Below are positions 29,891 through 40,675 of a stretch of DNA of 64,000 bases, piece by piece. The translations under genes were made by a program, and so were the position numbers. This stretch comes from Salipaludibacillus sp. LMS25 (lineage in GTDB: Bacteria > Bacillota > Bacilli > Bacillales > Salisediminibacteriaceae): contig NZ_CP093299.1 of NCBI RefSeq assembly GCF_024362805.1, positions 1,488,001-1,552,000 on the forward strand, written 5' to 3'. Every line of letters starts with the position of its first letter. Within the stretch, counting starts at the first letter, position 1. The notes beneath the pieces are model-generated. The model was given only the letters and a program-made list of their open reading frames with translations. It did not search any database and was not told where the DNA came from.

Positions 29891-29913
29891 GCTGTCACCC
29901 ATGGGGTGGCAGC
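29891..29913 (+). other. Leader hairpin of the metal ATPase gene
   Basis: GCTGTCACCC and GGGTGGCAGC arms around a 3-base loop, in the presumed 5' leader and about 65 bases before the start. No T run follows, so it is not a simple terminator. It could be a regulatory RNA structure. No known riboswitch was recognised. Confidence 0.45.
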
Positions 29914-29979
29914 AATTTCTGCGTTTAAGGGGCAAATGACGATGAATGTCTTTATCAATTAGAAAGGATGATGATTACA

Positions 29980-31929
29980 ATGAAATTAGCTATCCCTCTT
30001 TGGAAAGGTTCACCATCTCCTATTGATTACACGATAAAATGTGTGACCTGTGCGCTAACACATCGACAGTTAACACTGTCACTTTTAGGTGGTGCCTGTC
30101 TTCTGATCGCCTTGCTTGCTGACCTGAATGATGAGAGTTTTTGGCAACTTGTTGCGTTATCAAGTTATGTCCTCTCCTACGTAATAGGTGGGTTTTACAA
30201 AGCGAAAGAAGGCCTTACAGACTTACTAAAGGAACGGACATTTAACGTGGAAGTTTTGATGATTCTTGCTGCACTGGGGGCCGCTTCAATTGGGTATTGG
30301 AGTGAAGGGGCTATCTTAATATTTATCTTCTCATTAAGTGGTGCTTTAGAGACATACACGTGGCACAAAAGCAAAAAAGACTTATCAAAACTTGTAGAAA
30401 TGGCTCCTTTAGAAGCGAACAAATGGCTTAACGATGGAAGAACTATGACTGTCTCTGTCGAAGATTTAGCAATTGGTGACACCATTTTAATACGTAGCGG
30501 TGAAAGGGTTCCTGCTGATGGCAAGGTCCTTCGTGGTGAAACAGTGATAGATGAAGCAGCTATTACAGGAGAACCCCTTTCTGTAAGTAAAAAGGAAGGT
30601 GATGATGTTTATACCGGCACAATGAATGGAAGTGGCCCTATTATGGTTGAGGTGATGAAAGAAAATAGCGATACCCTTTTTCAAAAAATGATTAAGCTTG
30701 TGGAGCAAGCGAAAACAGATCGTCCCCCAACCCAGTTGTTCATTGAGAAAATTGAAGGGCCCTATGTGATAACGGTGCTTTTTGGAATGGCCGTTATGCT
30801 CACCTTACCGCCTCTTGCGTTTAACGCTCCCTTTGAAGAAACGTTTTACAAGACGATGGTGTTTCTCGTCGTTGCGTCACCTTGTGCTGTCGTGGCCTCT
30901 ATTATGCCTGCCCTTCTTTCAGCCATATCTAATGGGGCAAGGCGAGGCATCCTCATGAAGGGAGGAACGTATCTGGAGCAGTTATCAAAAACAGCTGTGG
31001 TGGCCTTTGATAAAACGGGCACCATTACAGAAGGGAAGCCTAAAGTAATCAATTGGTATTGTTCTCTACAAGAGGATATTACGCCTTACGTGATCGCCCT
31101 TGAACAGCAATCAAATCATCCTTTAGCTAAAGCTATCATACGTTTTTGTGAAAAGAATGGCACGAACCAACAGGTGACTATCTCTTCGAGTCAAGATATG
31201 ACTGGGTTTGGAATAGTCGGCTCTATCGGTCAAGATCAGTGGGCAATTGGTAACTATAAATTGATGACGTCGCTTAAAAAGGAAAAAGCAACAATCCTCA
31301 CAGAAGAACTGACAGAGCTTACAAACAAGTGGGAAAACGAAGGAAAAACGCTCGTTTATATTGCCAAGAATGGCCAGGTAATCGGTTTACTCGCAATTAA
31401 AGATGCCATTCGTGAGGACGCCCGAGCGCTTGTTAAGTATTTGCAGAAACAAGGCCTTAAAACGGTTATGCTAACGGGTGATCAAGAAGCAACTGCACAA
31501 GCAATTGCCAAAGAAGCTGGTCTCGACGACTGGATATCCTCCTGTTTACCTGAAGATAAAGTCAAGAAGATCACCCAGTTAAAAGAAAGATACGGATCTA
31601 TCATTATGGTTGGAGATGGCGTCAATGATGCTCCGGCTATGGCTACAGCGGATATTGGTATAGCGATGGGCTGTGGCACTGATGTGGCCATAGATACTGC
31701 CGATATGGTCCTTATGAAAAGTGAGCTAGAAAAAATTACGTTCTCTTATCGGCTCTCAAAGAAATTAAATGGCATTATTACTCAAAACCTTATTTTCTCT
31801 GTGTCTGTCATTATAGCTCTTCTCGTAATTAACTTTAGTCAAGGGCTTTCCCTCCCTATCGGTGTATTGGGTCATGAAGGAAGTACGATTCTCGTCATCT
31901 TGAATGGGCTTCGATTATTAAAGTTTTAA
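29980..31929 (+). CDS. P1B-type metal-transporting ATPase, PfeT/ZosA-like
   Basis: A heavy-metal exporter of the P1B-4 class, most like B. subtilis PfeT (formerly ZosA), an Fe(II) exporter. About 649 residues. The transmembrane metal motif is SPC in VASPCAVVASIMPA instead of CPC, the class mark. The phosphorylation site DKTGTITEG, TGE in ITGEPLS, and GDGVNDAPAMATADIG are intact. No separate N-terminal CxxC metal domain is present; a single CVTC lies near residue 22. Start ATG 29980 (29968 and 29971 are also in frame after AGAAAGG). The metal cannot be fixed from sequence. Confidence 0.85.
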   Translation: MKLAIPLWKGSPSPIDYTIKCVTCALTHRQLTLSLLGGACLLIALLADLNDESFWQLVALSSYVLSYVIGGFYKAKEGLTDLLKERTFNVEVLMILAALGAASIGYWSEGAILIFIFSLSGALETYTWHKSKKDLSKLVEMAPLEANKWLNDGRTMTVSVEDLAIGDTILIRSGERVPADGKVLRGETVIDEAAITGEPLSVSKKEGDDVYTGTMNGSGPIMVEVMKENSDTLFQKMIKLVEQAKTDRPPTQLFIEKIEGPYVITVLFGMAVMLTLPPLAFNAPFEETFYKTMVFLVVASPCAVVASIMPALLSAISNGARRGILMKGGTYLEQLSKTAVVAFDKTGTITEGKPKVINWYCSLQEDITPYVIALEQQSNHPLAKAIIRFCEKNGTNQQVTISSSQDMTGFGIVGSIGQDQWAIGNYKLMTSLKKEKATILTEELTELTNKWENEGKTLVYIAKNGQVIGLLAIKDAIREDARALVKYLQKQGLKTVMLTGDQEATAQAIAKEAGLDDWISSCLPEDKVKKITQLKERYGSIIMVGDGVNDAPAMATADIGIAMGCGTDVAIDTADMVLMKSELEKITFSYRLSKKLNGIITQNLIFSVSVIIALLVINFSQGLSLPIGVLGHEGSTILVILNGLRLLKF

Positions 31930-31939
31930 CCGAAAGCCC

Positions 31940-32716
31940 TTAACGATATTGCAACATGAACCGTGTAATAACCTGTTGAACAGCTGACGCTTTCTTTGTC
32001 GGGAGCTGGTGACCAACATCATCAACTAGAACTTGCTCCACTGGCCCCGACACATTTTCGTGAAAAAGATGTCTGTAATGGTGAACATAATCATCTCTCC
32101 TGCCATAAAGGAGAAGAACAGGACAATAGATATGTTCTAGTCGCTCGGTTGATTTATAGGCCAAACCTAGCCGATAATAGGCTTCAAGAACAGACGGCGA
32201 CATCTTGCGAATATAATGTCTTAGTTGGCGTTTTGTTTCGCTATCACGTTCATGAGCGACCGCTAATACACGGCTAATCAGTGTCATCTGCTTTGCTTTA
32301 GCTGCCAGTATACCGGCGCGAAATTCGTTTCGTAACAAAAAACTATTTACTTCCGAGAACCCACCCATTAATATAATGCCACAGACTCTTTCTGGATAAC
32401 GAATAGCTACTTCTTGAACGATGGACCCTCCATTTGAGTACCCACAAATAAATGCCCGTCTTATTCTAGCTGCATTCAGTACCCGTATCACATCTTGGGC
32501 AAGAAGCGCCATGGAAAGAGGGCTGTCATCATTTCCGCTCCTTCCATTTCCCCGTAGATCAAGTGTGATGACTTTAAATTTTTTTGATAACCCATGTTTT
32601 TGTCTGCGAAAAGTAACATGCCCCATGGCAGGTGGATGCACAAAAAGGAGCGGAATACCTCTCCCCTCCTTTTCAAAATATATCGCTGCTTGATGTCGAT
32701 CTTTCGTCCATGGCAT
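31940..32716 (-). CDS. Alpha/beta-fold hydrolase
   Basis: A 258-residue hydrolase of unknown substrate. It has the oxyanion region FVHPPAMGH, the nucleophile elbow GYSNGGS, an acidic residue in LLYGRRDDYV and the catalytic histidine in VDDVGHQLP. ATG 32716 follows GTGGAGGG; the frame extends to 32755 without a better site. It is convergent with the ATPase gene, leaving only ten bases, and downstream of the XapX gene. Confidence 0.82.
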   Translation of the reverse strand: MPWTKDRHQAAIYFEKEGRGIPLLFVHPPAMGHVTFRRQKHGLSKKFKVITLDLRGNGRSGNDDSPLSMALLAQDVIRVLNAARIRRAFICGYSNGGSIVQEVAIRYPERVCGIILMGGFSEVNSFLLRNEFRAGILAAKAKQMTLISRVLAVAHERDSETKRQLRHYIRKMSPSVLEAYYRLGLAYKSTERLEHIYCPVLLLYGRRDDYVHHYRHLFHENVSGPVEQVLVDDVGHQLPTKKASAVQQVITRFMLQYR

Positions 32717-32772
32717 ATATGTCCCTCCACTCACTTTTGCTAATAGAGGTAGCATATGCGGATTTCAATTAT

Positions 32773-32943
32773 TTATCCGAAAAATGAGACAGTCACCCAT
32801 TGAAAAAGCTTATAACCTAAATATACACCAAATATCCCCATTACCCCTGCTAATGCTGGCGGTGCTGGAATAGGCAGTTTGATTAAGCCGAAAAGGAAGC
32901 CAACAACGAGTCCTGCTACTAAAGCTAAAATAACTTCTTGCAT
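32773..32943 (-). CDS. XapX-domain small membrane protein
   Basis: A 56-residue protein with two hydrophobic segments and the XapX core FGLIKLPIPAPPALAGVMGIFGVYLG. The domain is found in small bacterial membrane proteins near xanthosine transport and elsewhere; the function is not known. ATG 32943 follows GAAGGTG. It is probably co-transcribed with the hydrolase gene 57 bases downstream. Confidence 0.85.
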   Translation of the reverse strand: MQEVILALVAGLVVGFLFGLIKLPIPAPPALAGVMGIFGVYLGYKLFQWVTVSFFG

Positions 32944-33205
32944 ATCTTTCACCTTCTTTTTAAAGATAACGTATCTACCTAGAATAGTCATCCATTCATA
33001 TTTTGTATTATAACCGACATGTCTATCCTAACAGAAAGAGGTACGTACATCCATATATTTGATGAAACTTTCTCACTTTAATTATATTTTTTTAAATTTC
33101 GAACCAATGTCATCATCAAAATACACCTGTTAAAAACAACTCATTCTTGGGTTTCATGCTACAGACGAACGCTTTCCGAAGGCTCGTCCTCAACTAAATA
33201 ATGAG

Positions 33206-33365
33206 ATAAAGCTAAGCTTCAATCAGTGGGAGGTTTCCTTCATCCCCCACTGATTGTTCGTTTAACCTATCGGACCTTTAGGGGCCGTTTATCCCCCACC
33301 TAAACGTTTCGATCTTTCTTAAGTTTTGAGGTGGGGGTTTTACTGCCCCTTAAGAGTGGGATAAA
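33206..33365 (+). repeat. Repeat A, full length (copy A8)
   Basis: A 160-bp copy with ATAAA at 33206-33210 and 33361-33365. Both hairpins are intact (GGTTTCC variant in loop 1). Confidence 0.95.
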
Positions 33366-33600
33366 ACTTTCGCATCATTGGTTATTCAGACGTCAGCGCC
33401 TTTCCGCTCGTGGCAAGTGGAAACAAAGTAAGACACTCATTGCCTTGAAAGCAATTTGCTCAACGATACAGTCTTGATTAACATTGCCAGTCCGCTGTTA
33501 GACAATTTATACGGAATAGGTCCTGTCTTGATTGCTACTCCTTCCATGTTTCTTAAAGGATAGGGAGTATGTCATGTTTAAGGTCGCCCCCTTTTAACGT

Positions 33601-33763
33601 TTTGTCACAGATAATCGTTCGTAAAACGCCCGCTTCAAAATAGAGAGGAGAGATAAGTTAAGTTATATAGGCGGGAGATAACGGACGCTCATGTCCTGAT
33701 TCACTTAATTACCAATCCGTGGGAGAAGATTGAAAACTTTCACGGAATTGGAGGGTCGTTTAT
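33601..33763 (-). repeat. Repeat B, full length (copy B6)
   Basis: Reverse copy. On the minus strand it starts ATATAAACGACCCTCCAATT and ends with TCGTTCG-ATTATCTGTGACAAA. The large hairpin (GCGTCCGTTATCTCCCGCC with its partner) is complete; hairpin 1 is decayed. Confidence 0.82.
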
Positions 33764-34141
33764 ATGATTCTTTTCCCTTAATACACACGTTAAAAAAGCT
33801 AATCTACTCATGTTTGTTTAAAGAGGATGTTTAAACTTTTTTGTGTCGTCGACTGGGGGATCATGCGCTGTTAATGATTGATTTTGCGCTTCTTCAGACA
33901 AAATTATGGCCATTGTGGAGACATGCCCCGTTATCATAGACCGGCACTTCCTTTAAAAATTGACTGACCATCCATAAAGTGGCACATGGGGACTAGTTGT
34001 TTTGGTACTTCCTCTCTGTTCGGGTAACTTCTGTTCGGCTCCTTCGCTCAGTTTCCATACCTACCTTCGATCAGGTAACTCAGACTCGACGTTCTCCCTC
34101 AATTTCCCCTATTATCTACAAATACGTTTTGTAAAATCATG

Positions 34142-34172
34142 AAAAAGCTGTTGAGAGTGTGTCCTCAACAGC
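34142..34172 (-). terminator. Terminator of argS
   Basis: GCTGTTGAG and CTCAACAGC arms with an 8-base loop, followed on the minus strand by TTTTTCATG. Confidence 0.87.
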
Positions 34173-34206
34173 AAAATATCTTATCCTTAATTAGAGTTGC
34201 TAATCA

Positions 34207-35874
34207 TTACATTTTTTCAGGTGCTTCCACCCCTACAAGAGCTAATCCGTTTCTCAATGTCAGTCGAACAGCCTCCATAAGAGAAAGTCGCGCTTTCGTC
34301 AGTGCCTCATTTTCACTTATGACCTTTTCAGCGTTGTAAAAGCTATGTAACGCTTGGGCAAGCTCATGAACGTAATGAGTGATGCGATGCGGTGAGCGAC
34401 GAGTAGCCGCATCAGCCACAGCTTCAGGAAACTCACCTAATTTTTTCATAAGATCCTGCTCTTTTTCAGCTGTCAACGGACTTAGATCATTTGATGAATC
34501 TACTGTAAAGCCCTTATCAGTTGCCTGCCGTAGCATACTGCAAATTCGGGCATGTGCATACTGGACATAAAAAACTGGGTTTTCGTTCGATTGGGACTTA
34601 GCCAAGTCAAGATCGAAATCCAAATGGGTATCAGCTGCACGCATGGCAAAGAAATAACGAGTAGCATCAATCCCTACCTCTTCCATGAGATCTCGCATCG
34701 TAACGGCTTTACCTGTCCGCTTACTCATTTTCACTTTTTCTCCATTTTCAAATAAATTCACCATTTGAATAATTTGCACATCCAGCTGATCTTCATCATA
34801 GCCCATCGCTTGAACAGCCGCTTTCATTCGAGGGATGTAACCGTGATGATCCGCTCCCCAAATATTGATTAATTCATCAAATCCACGAGAAAATTTATCT
34901 TTATGGTAGGAAATATCTGGTGTTAGATACGTGAACGAGCCGTCACTTTTAACAAGAACACGGTCTTTGTCATCACCGTACTCAGTAGACTGAAACCAAA
35001 CAGCTCCTTCCTTTTCGTACGTTTTGCCCTTCTTTTTCAAATCGTCTAAGATAAGCCCCACTTTACCATCTGTGTATAATGACGACTCTGAAAACCAGTT
35101 ATCAAAGTGTACTCTAAAGTCAGCCAAATCTTTTTTGAGCTTGTCCAGTTCACGCTTAAGCCCATATTCACGGAAAAAAGCCAGTCTTTCGTCACGATCG
35201 CTCGTTTTAAAACGGTCAGTGTATGTGTCGACAATCTCTTTAGCAAAGCCGATAATGTCCTTACCTTGATAACCATCCTCAGGCATTGGGGCGTCTTCGC
35301 CAAGTTCTTGGAGATAACGAGCTTCAAGGGATAATGCGAGATTATCGATTTGATTACCTGCATCATTAATGTAATACTCCCTTGCCACCTCGTATCCGGC
35401 TTTTTCTAATACGTTGCATAGAGAGTCCCCGACAGCTGCCCCTCTTGCATGCCCTAAATGCAAAGTACCTGTAGGGTTAGCGGAGACGAACTCTACTTGG
35501 ATTTTCTGTCCTTTTCCTACATTTGTGCTTCCAAAATCGTCTTTTTGCTCTAGCACCGTACTCACGATCTCAGTCAAATAGTCTTTTTTCATAAAGAAGT
35601 TAATAAAGCCTGGCCCTGCTATATCAAACTTCTCAACAGAAGCAGCTTCATCATTAAAATGAGCGGCAATATCCTCCGCTATCAATTTAGGTGCTTTTTT
35701 AGCTACTCGTGCCAATTGCATCGCTAAGTTAGTGGCAAAATCGCCATGGGTTTTGTCTTTCGGTGTCTCTATAACGACCTCCGGTAACTCTTCAGGTGAA
35801 GCGAGACCCGCGCGAACAGCCGCTTCAGCCAATTCCTTTTTTAAGCCTTCTTTTAATTGCTCCACTTGACTCAT
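34207..35874 (-). CDS. argS: Arginine-tRNA ligase
   Basis: Charges tRNA-Arg. The protein is 555 residues. The class I HIGH signature appears as HLGHARG in [13 protein letters not shown], and KMSKR is in [14 protein letters not shown]. The C-terminal DALR anticodon domain ends VGVEAPEKM, and the N-terminal additional domain is present. It follows ywiB by four bases. No T-box leader was found; the leader of the ywiB-argS unit (36317-36554) is short. Confidence 0.96.
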   Translation of the reverse strand: MSQVEQLKEGLKKELAEAAVRAGLASPEELPEVVIETPKDKTHGDFATNLAMQLARVAKKAPKLIAEDIAAHFNDEAASVEKFDIAGPGFINFFMKKDYLTEIVSTVLEQKDDFGSTNVGKGQKIQVEFVSANPTGTLHLGHARGAAVGDSLCNVLEKAGYEVAREYYINDAGNQIDNLALSLEARYLQELGEDAPMPEDGYQGKDIIGFAKEIVDTYTDRFKTSDRDERLAFFREYGLKRELDKLKKDLADFRVHFDNWFSESSLYTDGKVGLILDDLKKKGKTYEKEGAVWFQSTEYGDDKDRVLVKSDGSFTYLTPDISYHKDKFSRGFDELINIWGADHHGYIPRMKAAVQAMGYDEDQLDVQIIQMVNLFENGEKVKMSKRTGKAVTMRDLMEEVGIDATRYFFAMRAADTHLDFDLDLAKSQSNENPVFYVQYAHARICSMLRQATDKGFTVDSSNDLSPLTAEKEQDLMKKLGEFPEAVADAATRRSPHRITHYVHELAQALHSFYNAEKVISENEALTKARLSLMEAVRLTLRNGLALVGVEAPEKM

Positions 35875-35878
35875 ACGT

Positions 35879-36316
35879 CTATACCTCCTTGATTTTCACG
35901 TGCATATGATAACTTCCCGTACTTGCTCCTTGCATGACTAGCCCGTACCGAAGATGAATATCGCCTTCACCAGTTACCTCATCCCAGTCATAGGTGACCT
36001 CTGATGTAGCTGTTCGCATGGCCATCGGCCCATATAAACTATGATAGGTGCCTTCTGTTTCCGTCCCAGGGATAAACCGTTGATTCATCGTAATGGCCCC
36101 TTTTCGCTGAACGAGCATTTGGCCATTACTCAGTTTAATGGTCTGATTTGTCGTCTTCTCATGCCCTTCCTCTTTCGGTTCTGTAAAACGCAACACGAGG
36201 ATATGGCCACGTTGGAATAAACGACCTGACGCCTCCATCTTATGAATCTCTTTACGTTTTCCATCTTTAACTGTCGTATGAATGTGTATTAAGACAGTTG
36301 ATTCCTTTGAAGGCAT
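35879..36316 (-). CDS. ywiB: DUF1934 protein YwiB
   Basis: A beta-barrel calycin-like protein of unknown function, always next to argS in bacilli. About 145 residues. It opens with [16 protein letters not shown], and the family features [18 protein letters not shown] and [18 protein letters not shown] are present. ATG 36316 follows GAGGGGAA; the longer frame to 36343 is less likely. It is the first gene of the ywiB-argS operon. Confidence 0.88.
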   Translation of the reverse strand: MPSKESTVLIHIHTTVKDGKRKEIHKMEASGRLFQRGHILVLRFTEPKEEGHEKTTNQTIKLSNGQMLVQRKGAITMNQRFIPGTETEGTYHSLYGPMAMRTATSEVTYDWDEVTGEGDIHLRYGLVMQGASTGSYHMHVKIKEV

Positions 36317-36509
36317 AAGCTTGCATTCCCCTCTTATATCCATATAATAACTCTACTATTATAACGAAAGTAGAAGCTTCCGTTCAAGCCATTTTAAAGA
36401 TGTCAGCCTTATGACTGAAACCCCATGCAGACAAATATGTGGGAACACAATGTATTACGGAGAAACAACTACATAACGATCCTTTCCAAGTTTCCTGTAT
36501 TCTATTAAA

Positions 36510-36526
36510 CAGCCCCTTTAGGGCCG
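36510..36526 (-). terminator. Short hairpin after speB
   Basis: On the minus strand CGGCCC, TAAA, GGGGCTG forms a six-pair stem followed by TTTAATAG. A plausible terminator of the speE-speB operon. Confidence 0.5.
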
Positions 36527-36554
36527 TTATTAACCACAAAGGAGCTGACAATTA

Positions 36555-37427
36555 TCATTTCGGAAAGCCTAGCATCATTTCTCTTAAAAATTTACTAGCG
36601 GCGATCGCTGTTTTTTCAGCATGGTCATATACAGGTGCCACTTCAACGAGATCACACCCGATGACGGTCACTTTAGAGCCTGATATGGCATGGATAGCCT
36701 CTAATAATTCTGTTGATGAAATCCCGCCCGCTTCCGCTGTTCCTGTGCCAGGGGCATAAGCCGGATCAAGGACATCAATATCTATCGTGACATAGACGGG
36801 GCGGCCTGCTAAGCTTGGAAGCACTTCCTTCAATGGTTCTGCTACTGTGAACTTACTCATATGCATGCCTGATTCTTTTGCATAGTGAAATTCTTCTCTC
36901 ATACCTGAGCGGATACCGAATGAATAAACATTCTCAGCACCAATTAACTCACACACTTTTCGAATTGGCGTGGAATGGGATAGCACTTCCCCTTCGTAGG
37001 AGTCCCGCAAGTCCGCATGGGCGTCAATATGAATGATCGCTAAATTTGGATGTTTTTTGAATACGGCACGCATGACAGGCCATGACACTAAATGTTCGCC
37101 TCCAAGACCGACGATAAATTTCCCATCCTCTAACAGCTGATCAGCATAACTTTCAATCATATCTAAACTGCGAGCGGCATTTCCAAATGGCAGGAGCATG
37201 TCCCCTGCATCGTGAACAGACAGTTCTTCTAAATGCTTATCTAAATAAACGCTATACTCTTCTAACCCAATGGACGCTTCCCTAATGCGATTAGGGCCAA
37301 ACCGTGAACCTGGCCGAAAACTAACTGTATAGTCCATCGGCATCCCAAACATCACAATCTGGCTTTCCTCGTATGTTTTGTCCGCCATAATAAATTTCCG
37401 TCCTGAATAACCTTCATCAAAATACAT
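36555..37427 (-). CDS. speB: Agmatinase
   Basis: A manganese ureohydrolase that turns agmatine into putrescine and urea. The protein is 290 residues. Metal ligands are GGEHLVSW, IDAHADLRD and TIDIDVLDPAYAPGTGT. It follows speE by 15 bases and forms the polyamine operon seen in B. subtilis. A GAGG-type site precedes the ATG region. Confidence 0.95.
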   Translation of the reverse strand: MYFDEGYSGRKFIMADKTYEESQIVMFGMPMDYTVSFRPGSRFGPNRIREASIGLEEYSVYLDKHLEELSVHDAGDMLLPFGNAARSLDMIESYADQLLEDGKFIVGLGGEHLVSWPVMRAVFKKHPNLAIIHIDAHADLRDSYEGEVLSHSTPIRKVCELIGAENVYSFGIRSGMREEFHYAKESGMHMSKFTVAEPLKEVLPSLAGRPVYVTIDIDVLDPAYAPGTGTAEAGGISSTELLEAIHAISGSKVTVIGCDLVEVAPVYDHAEKTAIAASKFLREMMLGFPK

Positions 37428-37442
37428 GACTCGTGCCCCCTG

Positions 37443-38273
37443 TTAAGCTTTTGTTAAGTCTGCTACAAATTTAGGTAATACGAAGGCCGCTTTGTGGATA
37501 TCTTTTGTATAGTATTTTGTATTTATCTCACGGAAACGCTCCTCAGACACGTGTAAGGGATCGTACTTCTTTGACCCTAACGTAAATGTCCACAACCCAC
37601 CTGGATATGTGGGAATATTCGCCGTATAAAGCCGTGTCACAGGGAATGTTTCTGCCACATCACGGTAGGCGTTACGAATTAAGTCTTGATGAAACCAAGG
37701 GTTATCCGTTTGGGCGACAAACAAGCCGTCTTCTTTTAACGCTTTGGCAATGCCTTCATAAAACCCTTTTGTAAACAAGTTTACAGCTGGTCCTACCGGT
37801 TCGGTTGAATCGACCATGATCACATCATACACGGCATCGCTTTCTGCAATATGCATGAAGCCATCTGCCACTTTCACCTCTACGCGGGGATCATCCAATT
37901 CACCTGCAATACTCGGTAAAAACTCTTTAGAGTATTCAATGACTTTACCATCAATCTCCACGAGGGTGGCTTTTTTTACTTCTGGGTGTTTAAGAATTTC
38001 TCGTATCACACCACCGTCTCCCCCACCTACAACGAGGACGTTTTCCGGATTGGGGTGAGTATGAAGCGGGACATGGGCGACCATTTCGTGATAGACGAAT
38101 TCATCTCTTTCGGTCGTCATCACCATGCCATCGAGCACCAGCATATTACCAAACTCTTCTGTTTCCACCATATCAAGCTGCTGATAAGGCGTTTTTTCAC
38201 TGACGTACGTCCGCTTAATTTTCGCCGTTATGCCAAAATTATCTGTCTGTTTTTCTGTAAACCAAATACTCAT
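37443..38273 (-). CDS. speE: Spermidine synthase
   Basis: Transfers the aminopropyl group of decarboxylated SAM to putrescine. The protein is 276 residues from ATG 38273 ([14 protein letters not shown]), behind AGAGGTGA. It has [17 protein letters not shown], the [14 protein letters not shown] block and the catalytic Asp in [11 protein letters not shown]. It is divergent from pbpG across a 285-bp region in which no certain promoter was identified. Confidence 0.95.
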   Translation of the reverse strand: MSIWFTEKQTDNFGITAKIKRTYVSEKTPYQQLDMVETEEFGNMLVLDGMVMTTERDEFVYHEMVAHVPLHTHPNPENVLVVGGGDGGVIREILKHPEVKKATLVEIDGKVIEYSKEFLPSIAGELDDPRVEVKVADGFMHIAESDAVYDVIMVDSTEPVGPAVNLFTKGFYEGIAKALKEDGLFVAQTDNPWFHQDLIRNAYRDVAETFPVTRLYTANIPTYPGGLWTFTLGSKKYDPLHVSEERFREINTKYYTKDIHKAAFVLPKFVADLTKA

Positions 38274-38558
38274 TTCTGTCACCTCTTATCATAATGTCAA
38301 CCATCTTTTCTTTTAATCATTTATCCTTTCACGGCATCTCATACACATCATTCTACCCTGACGCTTGTTGCACGTTAAAAAAGACTATTCACTTAGTTTA
38401 GAAAAACTACAGGAAAAGTATAGCGGAATCGGACAAAAATAGATACCATTTTCTCTTGTTTTTTCATACGTATAACATCTATTACTGTGTGGAAAACTGT
38501 GGTAATAACGGTTATAAAGAACCGATGACGGCCAGCATTGCCGGAAGGAAGGAACAGA

Positions 38559-40670
38559 ATGGAAGCTTTAACAAGAACATCCCAGCGAAGACGCCGGCGT
38601 TTGTGGAAAAAAATACTTTGGTCAAGCCTATTAGTTATCTTTTTTACCTTTCTCACAATGAGTGCTTTTATTTTATATATTTATAACATGGAAGCACCTT
38701 CTTTAACTGTTCCTGAAACAAGTATTGTCTATTCTGCCGACGGCCAAACGATTGGAGAATTCAGTCAAGGAGAACATCGTTATTGGATCCCACTTGACCA
38801 TATGGGTAAAGATGTCCTCAACGCCACACTTGCCATTGAGGATAGACGTTTTTATGACCATTACGGTTTTGACCCCATTCGCATCGGACGAGCCATTCTA
38901 ACTAATTTAACAACGGGTAGCAAATCTCAAGGGGCAAGTACCATTACTCAGCAGTACGCCCGCAACCTTTTTTTATCCCATGATAAAACGTGGGTCCGTA
39001 AGTTTAATGAAGCCCTTTATGCTCTCAGGCTTGAGCTTCATTATACGAAGGAAGAGATTTTAGAAGGCTATCTTAATACGATTTATTACGGACACGGCGC
39101 ATACGGTATTGAAGCCGCGGCCAATTTATATTTTCAAAAAAATGCTGAAGCGTTAACGACTGCCGAAGCTGCCATGTTAGCAGGTATCCCAAAAGGGCCG
39201 AGTCTCTACTCCCCTTTCGTCGATTTAGATAAGGCGACCGACAGGCAACAGGTCGTCCTGAATGCCATGCAGGAAATGGGTGCGATAACAGACAAGGAGG
39301 TAAAGGTTTATAAAAAAGAGGACATCCAGCTTGCTGAGGAACAAACAATGAGCGGGAAGCGTATCGCCCCCTATTTTCAAGACGCTCTTCGCCAGTGGCT
39401 TGTTGAAGAGCACGACTTTGATATGACCGTTCTAGATGGTGGGGGATTAACCATTTACACGACACTGTTAACAGATATGCAAGAAGAAGCTGAACGTCTT
39501 ATCGCTAAGGAGCTTTCCTTAGATGAAGAGTTAGAAACAGCACTTGTAGCCATTGATCCTCGTACAGGTGATGTGAGAGCTCTCACCGGTGGTAAAAATT
39601 ATAATGAAAGCACCTTTAATCGTGCAACTCAAGCTAAACGCCACCCTGGTTCTACACTAAAGCCGTTTCTGTACTATGCCTCATTGGAACATGGCTTGAG
39701 ACCTAATTCCATGTTAAAAAGTGAGGAAACAACGTTCGTTTATGACGAAGGCAGAGAAGAATATCATCCAGGTAATTTTAACCACCGTTACGCAGATGAT
39801 TATATTACAATGCTCCAAGCTCTTGCCGTCTCTGATAATATTTACGCGATGAAAACCCATTTTTTATTAGGATTTGAAGATTTAGTAACTACAGCAAGTA
39901 AATTTGGTATCTCTAGTCAGATGGCACCTGTCCCATCACTTGCCTTAGGTACAAGTGACGTAGGGATCATGGAGATAACGAGCAGTTATAGTCCCTTCGC
40001 TAATGGCGGTTATCGGATCACACCACGGTTCGTAGAAAAGGTCGTCGATCGAGATGGCAATGTCCTTTTCGAAGCAAAAATAGAACGTGAGCAGACGTTA
40101 GACCCTGCTTATACGGCGATCATGACGGATATGATGAAGGGAATGTTTGAACCTGATTTAGGTGCTGACTATGCCTCTGTCACCGGCGGCAGTCTTGCAA
40201 GCGTTCTTGATGAAGACAGGCCCATAGCTGGAAAAAGTGGTTCAACCCAATCAGATAGCTGGATGATTGGGTTTACACCTCAATTGGTGACAGGTGTGTG
40301 GACAGGCTATGATGATTCTAGAGCATTAGAGGGTGATGATGCCCAGCATTCCAAGCAAATTTGGGCACTTTTTATGAAAAATGTGTTAAAAAAAGATTTA
40401 AAGCTCTCTTTCCCTGTTCCTGATAACGTGGTTGAAGTAGATATTAATCCTTTCAATGGTTTGTTAGCTACTGAAGATTGCCCGGTCAGCCGACCCACGT
40501 TATTTTTCAGCGGATCCGAGCCATCAGAATATTGTATAGAGCATATTGATGACACCGAAGATAACAGTGGAAATAATGAGGAATTACAAGATAAATTTCG
40601 CAAAAAGGAGGATAAGAAAAAAGAAAAATGGCTAGATAAATTATTAGACTGGGTGACGTTAAATGACTAA
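38559..40670 (+). CDS. pbpG: Class A penicillin-binding protein, PbpG/PBP2d-like
   Basis: A bifunctional peptidoglycan glycosyltransferase and transpeptidase; in B. subtilis PBP2d acts in the forespore. The protein is 703 residues with a basic N-terminus and a membrane span (about 20-42). The glycosyltransferase motifs are IEDRRFYDHYGFD and QGASTITQQYARN. The transpeptidase has STLK, SDN in AVSDNIY, and KSG in AGKSGSTQ. ATG 38559 follows GGAAGGAAC. It ends with a charged tail and is followed by repeat B7. Confidence 0.93.
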   Translation: MEALTRTSQRRRRRLWKKILWSSLLVIFFTFLTMSAFILYIYNMEAPSLTVPETSIVYSADGQTIGEFSQGEHRYWIPLDHMGKDVLNATLAIEDRRFYDHYGFDPIRIGRAILTNLTTGSKSQGASTITQQYARNLFLSHDKTWVRKFNEALYALRLELHYTKEEILEGYLNTIYYGHGAYGIEAAANLYFQKNAEALTTAEAAMLAGIPKGPSLYSPFVDLDKATDRQQVVLNAMQEMGAITDKEVKVYKKEDIQLAEEQTMSGKRIAPYFQDALRQWLVEEHDFDMTVLDGGGLTIYTTLLTDMQEEAERLIAKELSLDEELETALVAIDPRTGDVRALTGGKNYNESTFNRATQAKRHPGSTLKPFLYYASLEHGLRPNSMLKSEETTFVYDEGREEYHPGNFNHRYADDYITMLQALAVSDNIYAMKTHFLLGFEDLVTTASKFGISSQMAPVPSLALGTSDVGIMEITSSYSPFANGGYRITPRFVEKVVDRDGNVLFEAKIEREQTLDPAYTAIMTDMMKGMFEPDLGADYASVTGGSLASVLDEDRPIAGKSGSTQSDSWMIGFTPQLVTGVWTGYDDSRALEGDDAQHSKQIWALFMKNVLKKDLKLSFPVPDNVVEVDINPFNGLLATEDCPVSRPTLFFSGSEPSEYCIEHIDDTEDNSGNNEELQDKFRKKEDKKKEKWLDKLLDWVTLND

Positions 40671-40675
40671 TGGGA

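Larger units (their letters stand above)
32944..34206. other. 1.26-kb gene-free stretch before argS terminator, with repeats A8 and B6
   Basis: Apart from the two repeats and the argS terminator no gene was recognised. A short open stretch on the minus strand (about 33827-33935) reads GHVSTMAIILSEEAQNQS and could be a gene relic, but it has no start and no recognised family. Confidence 0.5.

Noticed and set aside
33827..33935. Short minus-strand open stretch reading GHVSTMAIILSEE
   Set aside because: It is too short, has no start codon or recognised family, and has stops close by.
38465..38500. Possible SigF promoter of pbpG (GTATA and GGAAAACTG)
   Set aside because: The -10 element misses two conserved positions; other spacings were no better.
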